Source: Isoetes taiwanensis (taxonomy: Eukaryota > Streptophyta > Lycopodiopsida > Isoetales > Isoetaceae). From it: a stretch of 64,000 nucleotides of DNA. Position numbers and translations under genes: made by a program. The notes beneath the pieces are model-generated. The model was not told the origin of the DNA, searched no databases, and was given only the letters and a program-made list of their open reading frames with translations. This document shows positions 11,301-21,741 of the stretch, one piece after another. The DNA lies in NCBI GenBank assembly GCA_021234155.1, contig JAJEKV010000027.1:15844891-15908890 (forward strand), in the 5' to 3' direction. The first letter of the stretch is position 1. Each line of letters starts with the position of its first letter.

Positions 11301-12437
11301 CCTTCCAGCCAGATCCAACATCAAAAGCAAAAGACACAATGGGAAGAAAATCCCGCACTGCTGACCAACCAAGTACCCTGTTAGCATTATTATGGTATAT
11401 CGGGGCAAGGGCCAAAAGGTACTTTGGGATTTTCAGTTTATAACTGATCACCCATTGTCCCTCTTGCCCTTTTTGTCAGATTTAGTTAAAAGAAATCAAT
11501 AGGAGAACATTCATACTGCAGTATGCATTTAATGTTAAAATTTTAGCCCGTCAAACTACTTTATCAGTGCAGCAAGCAAATTGGTGGATTAACAAATCCA
11601 AATGTACAAGGGTCTGGCATGTCAATCTGCCATATTTATTTCAGTCCCATATAACAAGAGAATGATATCACAGCTTTATGTATGTGTTACTGTGTTGTCC
11701 AGCAAATAGGTACCCGCATCTGCTCATTAATATAGAATATAGTTCTTACAGTCACATATGAATGATTAAGCCCAAAACAGTACTTGATCTGTTAGATTTC
11801 AAACCTAGCAGCGCTCATAATCATATATTTTTGAGTCTACAAATGTATAATCATCCAATATGGTTAGACTAATGCATAAATTATGTCAGTCCATAGCAGA
11901 GCACAAATTTGTGCGCAGTTAGATCTATTAGTAATAGAATCTGTGGTCATATATGCAACCATGCAACCATGTTTCTTCATAGATAGACACTACTAAGTTT
12001 CTAGATTTATTTAGGGCCATCCCTATGAGCAACTTTGGCTAAACGCTGCTCTATTTTCCAGCAATTTATTACTGTAATCTATGAGAATAGACTGTCACAC
12101 CTATATTCTTTCCTTTGTATTCAGATATACTACTATGCAAACTATCTCTAAGATATTTACCCATATATGGGTAGTGCATAAATATTCTGAAAACTTAAGA
12201 TATCTAACAGATTATAATTTACAGAATAGAATGTAATAAATTAAGCTCTCAAGAACCTGATTTTCGTCTAGATCAGAGTCATTCTCTTGCGTTTCCTTAA
12301 CATTTTGTGCAGTGAGATATCCCTCTTGGCGTCTGCCTCCAAATGCTTTTTGCATTCTCTGGTTGCCCTGGTTGCCGTCTCTAGCATTGTAATTTCGTTT
12401 TTTGGCTAAAGCCTCCTCTAGAGACTTTGGAATCCAT
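8378..12437 (-). CDS. ORF1 protein, spliced (exons 12437-12257 and 9943-8378), middle unit
   Basis: Unknown protein encoded upstream of the RT. The main exon (522 codons) is uninterrupted in this unit only. It opens directly after a consensus acceptor (TATATTGCAG|GATGCT at 9943). A donor CAG|GTTCTT ends the short exon at 12257, giving ...DLDENQ|DALDDEDFEI, an acidic join in frame. The body is mixed alpha-helical with conserved-looking Trp, Cys and Phe (GFSEWLLLLPKIN, MIWFDQAVWYMLNN) and ends in a Ser/Asn/Thr-rich tail. I see no known domain. In this unit a T6 run (T5 in the other two) puts the 12538 start (MGYGSNSVET) in frame with the rest. In T5 copies the MDSKVSRGG start is the one in frame. 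The stop TGA at 8378 is followed at once by GGTAATA. It may be a gag-like or RNA-binding partner of the RT. Confidence 0.65.
9944..12256 (-). other. Intron of the array unit (middle copy)
   Basis: About 2.3 kb, AT-rich, without a credible ORF on the coding strand. It is bounded by GT (12256) and AG (9944) in frame with both flanking exons. It contains the 223-bp duplication at 10065-10510. A plus-strand 75-codon frame (11040-11267) is identical in all three units, but that only mirrors the near-identity of the array. Confidence 0.55.
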
Positions 12438-13231
12438 GATTCAGCAGAATAGCGATCAAAATCGTGCTTCAATATAGCCAGATTCAGCGTCTCCTCCTCC
12501 GATCCAGAAGTTTCTACACTATTTGAACCGTAGCCCATATTTTGGGTTCGGTTTTCACAATATAGATTTTGTGAATATCCCTAAGATATGCTCAGGTTAA
12601 GATCGACAAGATCCGCCCATCCTCGAGCCGCCTCCATTGTATACTGAAACCCTAGCCATCAATTCCGGCTGCCCTTGCTCTTGATTTTTAGGGTAATATT
12701 TTACCTTAACATGCAAAATACCCATTTTCCAATAAATTCCATAGTTAGTAATCCAAAGGCATGGTAGATGTAAGATTTTCTCTTATTAATTCTTTATCCT
12801 ATGGTATGGATAAACTTACGGTAAATATCAGGGGCTAGCCACGCCACAGTGGCTCTGCAGTTAATCACTAGAATAATTAGGTGGGCCAAAATCTTGCACC
12901 TTTCTAATTTATCTTATAGAGACTTCTTTTACATATACTCAATTAAAGAAGATTTTTATCGAAAAGAAGACAATGCTTACATGATATAGTGTACATTCTC
13001 CAATGGAAAATATGCGATAACTTAATAAAAAAACCCTACCACCTACCGTGGAATGTGGGCAGAGCACTATAAATCTATCAAACTATGAGCATGGGGAGGG
13101 CAGACCCCACTGTCATAGTAGAGGTCATGCCACATCCCATACAGATTTAGCAAATAAAGAGAAAATCAATTGCAGTACTCAATCATACCTCAATCAGTTT
13201 GGCTTTAGGAACTGCAGCAAAAACTTCACTG

Positions 13232-15279
13232 TCATATTGTAGTCCAGGAAATTTTATTATGCTGCACATACTTGTATACTCCTGTCCTTAATCCTTTTTT
13301 GTCAAAGCCATTGTTGACAAAGTTAAGAATCAACTGTTTAATGTCATTTCCAGCTGCTCTTGGACATGAATTAACATACATGTAGGGCAATATTTGTGAA
13401 ATGATAACATTCCGAGCCTGATAGTAAGGTCGACAGCTGCTAGCGTGTACAAATTTGAGAACATTGAATGGTAATACATCCCTTTTGTCAAATCTGGTTG
13501 TCTGATATATGCCATTAGCCCTACTCATGACTTCAATAGTCATATTTAGAAAATTTCCTTTGTACCCATATGCATCAGCAGGAGTATCCTTGAGAGCAAT
13601 AATCGTCTCTTCTTTGATTCCTAGATACTCAAGATCATAAATTTGTATGTCATTTTGGTTACTTTGGAATGCACATCCAAGAAACTTCTTAATAATTGGG
13701 CAGTTTATAGCCAGGAGATCATCCATATACCTAAATGCTGATTTAAACATTTCGACTTCTTTATATCTGCCCTGTTCAGCTAAGGTTCTAATAAATTTAG
13801 ACTCGAACCACGCTAAATACAGGTTGCACCAGCAGGGGCTGCATGCAAAACCCATAGGTATGCCGCAGGTTTGGACCCATGTATTTGATCCCATCATTAT
13901 GTAGCAATTAGTGAGTAACCAGATGTTAGCTCTTATACATGAATCTCTGCTCATTAGTGTCCAGCACTGGCCCTTCGGATCAATTTTGAGCCATTTGGCA
14001 GTATATTGCCCATCCCCTGTTTTCTTTAACCATAACTTGTTGTTATGATGTCTTTTAATCATATAATCCCAGGCAGAGTTTATAACCTGGGTAATAACAT
14101 GGCATATACCAGAATCCCCATTTAGTGGTATGCTTTCATAACATTTTGTTATGTCTGCAACAAATAAATCTGTAATTTTAGCTGGGAGGTTAAGAACCAC
14201 ATCATAGATAGAGCCTACCATCCAATTAGGATTTATCTTGCCTGGAAACAAGTTACAGAATTTTTCACATGAGTTACGAGCTATATCAGGCCATATTTCT
14301 ATAATACTTGTTTAGTATTTCAGTAAAGAACCTTTGAGAATTCTGAATAAATAGTGCCGTGCGCATTGGTGATCCAACGATAATCTCTTTTATGGGCCTT
14401 ATATATCCCAAGTAGGTATGGCAGTCTTTCATTATCATTATCAGTACACAATATGATCTGCTGCATCTCATTCTTTATCTTCCATATGACTGCGATTTGG
14501 TCTATTTCCACAGCCCTAAAATCATTGCTATTAAGCCTATCATGTGCAAGCTTCCTTATGTGCCTGGGACATATAAATGCCGGGTTGTTGGTGGCCTTGT
14601 CCACACCAGCAACATATAGATATTTGCATAGCCAATCAATGCTCTTGGTCACCTGTAAATCATTTAAAGGGAATTTTCTGGTGTTGTCCTTCTTGAAGGC
14701 ATTTCTTAACTGTTTGGATCGTTGTCAAAACCAACCTCTTAACGCATCTTTGTCTATATCTGCAATGTGGGGATACTCAAACCTATGCAGTTCAAATATA
14801 TTATCGATAGTAGAGGATATTTCCTGCTTGAATTCTTTCCACACTAGACTTTTGTCCGGAATGTGGTTCAACCCTTGTTTCAACATGTTTCTCGGATGTT
14901 TGTTCTGCACTACCCTTAGGTCTGTGGGTACGAATGTGTCCTATTTCTGGGTCTATGAATTTACTAAGCTGAGGGATGGAGCATGGGCATACATCCTCGT
15001 TTTCTTGAGCAAAGATATAGAATGGTTTGTAACACAAGTCCCTCATGTTCTCTGTGTACCTCCAAGAGAACATAATATCAACCATAATATTTTCCCGATG
15101 CCACCAAATACATCTGTCATGGCAGCATGGAGTATCTTAGGTAGGCAAATTTTATCTAGAATCTTAGATAGAAAGGTGCAATGTACTATCCTTAACTTTT
15201 TCTTAGCAGTACTATCTCTCGGATGTGATCTGCCTAAAGAATCCCTCCATATACACTTGATATTCTGCATTACATACAT
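13232..15279 (-). pseudogene. Reverse transcriptase, right RT copy, frameshifted
   Basis: Second copy of the RT ORF. The palm half is intact over 13232-14251 (IPMG and YMDD blocks present), but the N-terminal half is broken. Differences from the intact copy include CTG read as CTTG and an extra A near 14310-14325, loss of a G near 14720, CTG read as CG near 14742, an extra G near 14928 and a lost C near 15094. The last codons also differ, ending in KISWTTI where the intact copy continues (NKFPGLQYDSEVLLQF). Most differences fall at CAG/CTG or homopolymers. Either this copy is decayed or the sequence has residual errors. Confidence 0.8.
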
Positions 15280-15545
15280 GGGTAAGTAATTATTGTTAGT
15301 GTATGATACAGACTATTATATCAGAACTAAGCTTTTGGTATCCCAATGGCCTTAATGGGGTGTTCAGGTCTCTGAATATGGAGCCAAGTGGCATTCATGA
15401 TTTCATATCTAATGAAACCATAATAATCTTAAAATTTGTCCATTTGGACATTTTTCAAAACATAAGCACACAACGTAATAGAGATATGCTTTGAAACATA
15501 ATGCATATACTATAAATTATCATACCATGGAAAATTAATATTACC

Positions 15546-17116
15546 TCAAGTGTCATACTTAAGATTACGTGCAGTGTTGCCAATATCCATGTATCCATCA
15601 ACTTTGTTCCCTTTAGTTACTGAGAATGTCCTACATTTCCGAGTCGCCAGACCCTCAACGCGGTGTTCTTGTTTGAATTCTCCATTTGACTAGTATCTGG
15701 AAGCAAAGTTATCCTTGGTGGCGCATTGATCGTAATACTTGAATTACCAGATCTGGAAGTTTTGCTTTGTCGAGACATCTTGTTGCTGCTGGTACTGATT
15801 GCGACAAATGCCCCTTCAGAAAGTCAATGGGTTTGACAGTTTTCTCACAAATGTCGGTCATGGTACCTTTGGGATATTCAATCTTCAAGTCTGCAAAGGG
15901 ATCACATGACATTTTTAGCGTCATACCAATAAGCATATTTCGGACTTGAGATATGCCACAAATGCAACAACAGCATCATTAAGAGATGTCTTCAACAAGT
16001 TCACGAAAGCCACCATTTGTCCACTTAATGGACATGTTAGGGAAAACAGAGCTTAAGTTATTAAGCATATACCATACCGCCTGGTCAAACCAGATCATGC
16101 TTTCATTACACTCGTTTGCTTGCTTGTTTTTGCCTTTACTTTTATCTTCACAAATACATTTAAAAATATGGGCACATTGTCCTCCACAAACGTTTCAGGA
16201 TAGAAGTCATCCCTATGTATATTGCCATAAGCCATATGGCCCTTCGGGCTATGATCATAAAGTCACTCTTAGGTGCATTTTTTGTCAAAGAACCTAGTGT
16301 TCACGATAAGCTTAATTCTGGTCCTTTTCATCCTCTGCATTCTGAATCTTTGCTGCCTTAGCATCATGTATCTTTTCTTTAGTAAGTCCGTAGAGGATCA
16401 TCCAAGCATCTTCACTAATGGGAGCAAGAGCTCCAAAGTTTTTGGTTCTCCATAAAGCCTGGTTACACAAGAGTCCGTGGCTTTCAACTAGCCTATGAGG
16501 TATGATAGGAAATTTTAGGCAATTCTTTAGATTGAACTTGAACTCAATATCCATACCATTCTTTGCTTAGAGAGGTATTGGGCTGTAGTACAGCCTTGTC
16601 CTCCTCAGTTAGGATGTCAGCCCCAAAAGGTCATCATCGGTGAGTGCATTTTTGGTATGTAACTTCAGGCCTGTCCATGCGAGCCAGTTCACCATCATTC
16701 GCATGTGTATTCTTAATGTCGTTGGCATCTTCTAGTGCAGTAATGCCCATCACAAAATCACTTGTGCATTTATCTTCAATTTTGGTCCAATTAAAGATTT
16801 TTTCTGGCAGTCCTTCATAGATACAAGTGATAAACGGTAGCACATCTTCCTCCTTATCAGAAAGCTTGTTAATCTTTGGTAGCAAAAGTAGCCACTCACT
16901 GAAACCAAGGTGAGTTACAGCAGAAAACTGTTCTGGAGTTCTAATGGCCTCTTTTTCAAGAATGATTTCGTGCACCTTCAAATTTTTGATGCAACATAAT
17001 ATGGTCTGAACAGCAATATTTGGGCATTCTATCCTGTTCTTGTCATATCCAATAGCGCTCAGCTCAGCATTCCATGTAGGAGGAATAATTTCAAAATCTT
17101 CATCATCTAGAGCATC
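15546..17116 (-). pseudogene. ORF1 exon 2, right unit, frameshifted
   Basis: Third copy of the ORF1 main exon. The acceptor GCAG|GAT at 17116 is intact, and the N-terminal part is open (17122-16634). It then breaks near 16630 (a lost A in CCCCAAAAA), near 16550 (CTTTG where the middle unit has CTGCTG) and several times in 15600-16300. All breaks are small indels against the middle copy. Confidence 0.75.
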
Positions 17117-17237
17117 CTGCAATATATAATGTAAAAGTGAATTCCCAATATTAAGTAAGAAAAGTCATCATATGGACTATGTCAACAGCCATTAACGACA
17201 TTTGTATACCACGTAGCAGCTTAGGAAAATAGAAGCG

Positions 17238-17460
17238 CTCAAGCAAGTAGACCATGGGCCAAGGATATCACTGGATATATCAGTGAGATGAAGTATCTAA
17301 AAAAAACCCGGCCTGAACTAGCTTACGCTAGACCAGACATATGCCTCGGTCAATCCCTTGGCATTATTATCACTCTATTACTAAGCTGAGCCAACTTAGA
17401 ATAGTATCTTCTACCCAATAAACTTAACCATACATTTTACTATTGTATCAATGAAGCATT
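17238..17460. repeat. Single copy of the 223-bp intron repeat (right unit)
   Basis: The right unit carries one repeat where the others carry two. Its left part matches repeat 1 (GTAGACCATGGGCC) and its right part matches repeat 2 (CACTCTATTACTAAGCTGAG). That chimera is what recombination between the two repeats would leave. Confidence 0.85.
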
Positions 17461-19206
17461 TGTATGTACTATAGAAATACCTAAAGAATCTTACTTATTC
17501 CAATTTAATCATTTTACGTGTCAATCCGAATCATCATAGAAGCTTGAGATCATTTTAATAATGGTCATAGAATAGATTTCAGAATTTACTTATATCATAT
17601 TGTATTTGCCCAAAGACTATTCAAATTTATCTTTGGATAGATCCTATGTCTTTACAATCTTGCATTGCAAGCAGCAAATGAGAAGCCCTAATGATTATAT
17701 TATTGTCTGATTAGGTGGAAAATAAGTAACCTCTGGTTCACTTAGTTCTTCCAATGTTAGAATATGAACATTCATTTTGATTATTTTGCAAATAATAAAG
17801 ACATAAATGGAGTTATAACCTATGCCCCACTTGTTATTAGTCATAACAATTGCCAAATAGAAAAAAGATAACAGTAAGACACTTGCCAGCAATAACATTT
17901 AAAGGACAAATAACTTATGTATTCTGAAATATGCGCTCAACACCAGCACTTAAACATCCAAGTGAGAAAATGTATCTTTCAGACTGAATATGTATGCCGC
18001 ACATTATGAACAAGATCATTCTAGTACTATGTATTATAGATCTCAGACTACTTTTCAAGGTAAAACATAACCTAAATAAGACATTCATAAGAATGCATCC
18101 AGTATTGCTCCTATATGAGCTATGGAAGACGAAAAAAAGGAAAGAACATAAAAAGAACTTGTATCACCAGTCTTTTATTATCGATATAGTGCCAGCAAAC
18201 TGCATCATTTTACTTCTATAGTTTTCAGCAATACTTAGTCCAGTTCCCCATGATCCTTCCAGCCAGATCCAACATCAAAAGCAAAAGACACAATGGGAAG
18301 AAAATCCCGTACCTGCAGCCAACCAGTACCCTGTTAGCATTATTATGGTATCAGGGCAAGGGCCAAAAGGTACTTTGGGATTTTCAGTTTATAACTGATC
18401 ACCCATTGTCCCTCTTGCCCTTTTTGTCAGATTTAGTTAAAAGAAATCAATAGGAGAACATTCATACTGCAGTATGCATTTAATGTTAAAATTTTAGCCC
18501 GTCAAACTACTTTATCAGTGCAGCAAGCAAATTGGTGGATTAACAAATCCAAACGTACAAGGGCCTGGCATGTCAATCTGCCATATTTATTTCAGTCCCA
18601 TATAACAAGAGAATGATATCACAGCTTTATGTATGTGTTCTTGTGTTGTCCGAGCAAATAGGTACCGCATCTGCTCATTAATATAGAATATAGTTCTTAC
18701 AGTCACATATGAATGATTAAGCCCAAAACAGTACTTGATCTGTTAGATTTCAAACCTAGCAGCGCTCATAATCATATATTTTTGAGTCTACAAATGTATA
18801 ATCATCCAATATGGTTAGACTAATGCATAAATTATGTCAGTCCATAGCAGAGCACAAATTTGTGCGCAGTTAGATCTATTAGTAATAGAATCTGGGTCAT
18901 ATATGCAACCATGCAACCATGTTTCTTCATAGATAGACACTACTAAGTTTCTAGATTTATTTAGGGCCATCCCTATGAGCAACTTTGGCTAAACGCTGCT
19001 CTATTTTCCAGCAATTTATTACTGTAATCTATGAGAATAGACTGTCACACCTATATTCTTTCCTTTGTATTCAGATATACTACTATGCAAACTATCTCTA
19101 AGATATTTACCCATATATGGGTAGTGCATAAATATTCTGAAAACTTAAGATATCTAACAGATTATAATTTACAGAATAGAATGTAATAAATTAAGCTCTC
19201 AAGAAC

Positions 19207-19386
19207 CTGATTTTCGTCTAGATCAGAGTCATTCTCTTGCGTTTCCTTAACATTTTGTGCAGTGAGATATCCCTCTTGGCGTCTGCCTCCAAATGCTTTT
19301 TGCATTCTCTGGTTGCCCTGGTTGCCGTCTCTAGCATTGTAATTTCGTTTTTGGCTAAAGCCTCCTCTAGAGACTTTGGAATCCAT
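19207..19386 (-). CDS. ORF1 exon 1 (RGG/Q/N-rich), right unit
   Basis: Starts at the ATG at 19386 (MDSKVSRGGFSQKRN) and ends with CAG|GTTCTT at 19207, a donor that would join the acceptor at 17116. This unit has the T5 tract, so the MDSKVSRGG frame is open to the donor. The overlapping frame from 19487 (MGYGSNSVET) runs into a different 3' frame and stops at 19218. The upstream region to the array end is presumably the promoter of this unit. Confidence 0.5.
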
Positions 19387-19971
19387 GATTCAGCAGAATA
19401 GCGATCAAAATCGTGCTTCAATATAGCCAGATTCAGCGTCTCCTCCTCCGATCCAGAAGTTTCTACACTATTTGAACCGTAGCCCATATTTTGGGTTCGG
19501 TTTTCACAATATAGATTTTGTGAATATCCCTAAGATATGCTCAGGTTAAGATCTGACAAGATCCGCCCATCCTCGAGCCGCCTCCATTGTATACGAAACC
19601 TAGCCATCAATTCCGGCTGCCCTTGCTCTTGATTTTTTAGGGTAATATTTTACCTTAACATGCAAAATACCCATTTTCCAATAAATTCCATAGTTAGTAA
19701 TCCAAAGGCATGGTAGATGTAAGATTTTCTCTTATTAATTCTTTATCCTATGGTATGGATAAACTTACGGTAAATATCAGGGGCTAGCCACGCCACAGTG
19801 GCTCTGTAGTTAATCACTAGAATAATTAGGTGGGCCAAAATCTTGCACCTTTCTAATTTATCTTATAGAGACTTCTTTTACATATACTCAATTAAAGAAG
19901 ATTTTTATCGAAAGAAGACAATGCTTACATGATATAGTGTACATTCTCCAATGGAAAATATGCGATAACTT

Positions 19972-19997
19972 AAAAAAAAAAAAAAAAAAAAAAAAAA
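19972..19997 (+). repeat. A26 homopolymer at the right boundary of the array
   Basis: The array sequence ...GCGATAACTT runs into 26 A and then into unrelated sequence belonging to the next LTR element. At the equivalent place in the other units (5862 and 13021) the sequence is TTAATA7-8CCCTACC, so the break sits in a pre-existing A-rich tract. The A-run is on the strand opposite to the array genes and to the LTR element, so it is not a poly(A) tail of either. Confidence 0.8.
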
Positions 19998-20068
19998 CTT
20001 TCCTATTGATAAGGAAAACACAATTGCATGAAAATTTAACTTTCTAACAAAATATCAAAATTGAGGCT

Positions 20069-21112
20069 CTAGGGCCTCTCCCTGCGAATCCTCCGTGCTA
20101 AGTGAATGTCCTTGGGCATAAGGGTGACTCTCTTAGCATGGATGGCACAGAGATTCCCTTCCTCAAAGAGCTGCACCAGCTCTGCTTCAGCGGCCTCTTG
20201 CAGGGCCCGGGTCATTAGAGGGGTAACCCTATAATCGGTCCGGAACTCCTGCATGACTTCCCTAAGGAGACGCTCGAAGGGCGCCTTCCTTATGAGGAGA
20301 TTTGTGCACATTTGGAAGTGCTTGATCTCCCTAAACACCCGGGCGTGCGGACTATTCGGCCCATGGTGAACCCTTTTGGGTTTTTCCGGTCTAGGTGGGG
20401 GTGGCTTAGGCTGATTTTTCTTCGCCCTGCCGCCCTCAACGGCCCTCTGCACTTCCTGACGGCAGTACCAGTCGTTGTACCTCGTCCAGCGACGGAGGTA
20501 CTCTTTGTATGCCGTCATTTTGTGCATGAATTCACGATCCTAACGGAGCATGAATTCCCGTTCTCCCACCTTCTGCTTCTTGACCACCTTCGGTGGCTCC
20601 GGCCACTTAGGGTAAGGTGGTCTCGCGTCGGGGCCCTGCTGCTTCTCCTCCTCCTCGCCGTCTCCCCCTTCCTGTACCTCCTCCTCTTCACGAGGTTCTT
20701 CAATAACGACAGACTGGCGAGGTCTGTCGTTTCTTCTCTTGGTCCTTCTCTCCTGCCGCCTCAGCTCCCGCTCGCGCTCCCTCTTCTTCCTAGCAGCCCT
20801 CTCCTCCGGCCACTCTGCAACTTTCTCCTTGCCCTTCTTCTTTGGTGCTGAAGGGCCCGCCTCTTGAGTTTGGTGCTGCTGCTGCTGCCCGCCCACCTGC
20901 TCTTCTACCTCGGTGTCCGACGAGGGCCCAAAGTGGCGGGACTCGCCGGTTCTCTGGGTGCCCGCCGACGAAGAGCTGCTGCTGGGGCTTGGTGCGTCCT
21001 CTTCGGCATTGTGGAAGGTGTCGTTGGACGAAGGCTCGTCCCGCTCGTCTAGGTTGGGCCTCAGGTGGGGTGGTATCTGCTTGCCACGGCCGCCTGCTGC
21101 TGCTACCGCCAT
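20069..21112 (-). pseudogene. Histone H3-fold protein with about 255-residue novel N-terminus; one in-frame TAG
   Basis: One reading frame of 347 codons plus a single TAG at codon 191 (20540-20542). The last 90 residues are a histone H3 fold: alpha-N ([20 protein letters not shown]), alpha-1, alpha-2 ([20 protein letters not shown]), alpha-3 and C-terminus ([20 protein letters not shown]). The His, Arg and Asp of the H3-H3' bundle (H113, R116, D123 in H3 numbering) are kept. Loop 1 has canonical H3 length, unlike most CENH3. K56 is M, K79 is R and F84 is V. The normal H3 tail is absent. In its place are a poly-Ser patch, poly-Gln, a long Arg/Glu helix, an acidic run, and [16 protein letters not shown] before the fold. 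There are no introns. It occupies the gag position of an LTR element. TAG could be a CAG changed by deamination or a base-calling error. H3 homology is plain; its role is unknown. Confidence 0.85.
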
Positions 21113-21728
21113 GGAGGGAGTTCGCCTAGGCCAGGCTTCCTGTAGGTTTGTTTAGTGCGTGCCATATCTTACGGTTCAGGAAATGGATGACGTAAAGCTG
21201 ATCAAGAGAGAGATGGTGGGGGAAAGGTTGGAGAGAGAATGAGGTGTCAGATGTTTAAAAAGGAGGGTCCCTAGGAATATTCTCCCACCATAATTACCCC
21301 TATTTATTAGCCTCCCTTATTAATTACACCATATTTAGTAATTATTTAATTATTAATGTATGTATTAACCCTGTATTAGTTCGTATTATACCTTAAATTT
21401 TTCGAATTTTCTAATGGTTTGAAGTGCTAATTATGGATTTGCGCCATTTTTCACTCGGGTCTCCGATTGGCATGATTCTTCGACCCATTTTAGGTGAAAT
21501 TTGGTGCAGATGCATAATTTCCACTCCAAATTTACTAGAAGATGAATTGGACTCCTTCATTCCTTCGTCTAACACTTAACCTTACTCCGGACCCACTACC
21601 TAAGAGAAAAATTTTTTCCCTTATTTTCGGGGTTCGATAGTGGAAATTTTTATTTCACACCCCTATAGGCCTGTTAGACTACTTTCATGGTTATGGTCAG
21701 TGCTAGTTCCTGGTCAACCAAGAACATC
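21113..21728 (-). other. Untranslated leader of the LTR element
   Basis: About 615 bp between the primer-binding site and the ATG of the H3-like ORF. I see no ORF or repeat in it. It is AT-rich (TTATTAATTA tracts near 21300-21360), in contrast to the GC-rich coding part. Confidence 0.5.
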
Positions 21729-21740
21729 GCTCGGATACCA
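21729..21740 (-). promoter_or_regulatory. tRNA primer-binding site (initiator-Met type)
   Basis: On the minus strand it reads TGGTATCCGAGC, one base inside the LTR edge. The usual plant iMet primer site is TGGTATCAGAGC, so it differs at a single position. Its placement fixes the element's orientation and the LTR boundary. Confidence 0.8.
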
Positions 21741-21741
21741 T

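Larger units (their letters stand above)
1129..19972 (-). repeat. Head-to-tail tandem array, unit about 7.16 kb, about 2.6 units
   Basis: The same sequence recurs at a constant offset. Exon 1 ATG is at 5272, 12437 and 19386; ORF1 stop at 1208, 8378 and 15546; RT ORF start at 8113 and 15279. The first offset is about 7165 bp. The second is about 6950 bp in the intron, because the right unit lacks one copy of an internal 223-bp duplication. The left end (1129) cuts the leftmost unit before its RT. The right end (19972) lies about 590 bp upstream of the right unit's exon 1 ATG. Copies are nearly identical, so the array is young or homogenised. All coding is on the minus strand. It could be a tandem retroelement insertion, amplification through a circle, or unequal crossing-over. 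Confidence 0.95.

Noticed and set aside
1129-19972. Hammerhead ribozyme in the array, as in Penelope-like elements
   Set aside because: I looked for a CTGATGA...GAAA core on both strands and found none that pairs. A covariance-model search would be decisive.
19972-19997. A26 as a poly(A) tail of a retroposed transcript
   Set aside because: Both neighbouring elements are on the minus strand, so a tail would appear as T on the plus strand at the left end; the tract also coincides with an A-rich stretch in the other units.
20069-20527. CENH3 (centromeric H3)
   Set aside because: Loop 1 has canonical length and alpha-2/alpha-3 are closer to ordinary H3; the N-terminus is unlike known CENH3. It cannot be excluded without a tree.
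20312-20851. 179-codon GC-rich plus-strand frame
   Set aside because: Antisense of the H3-like ORF and its Glu/Arg-rich region; Leu/Pro-rich only because of that.
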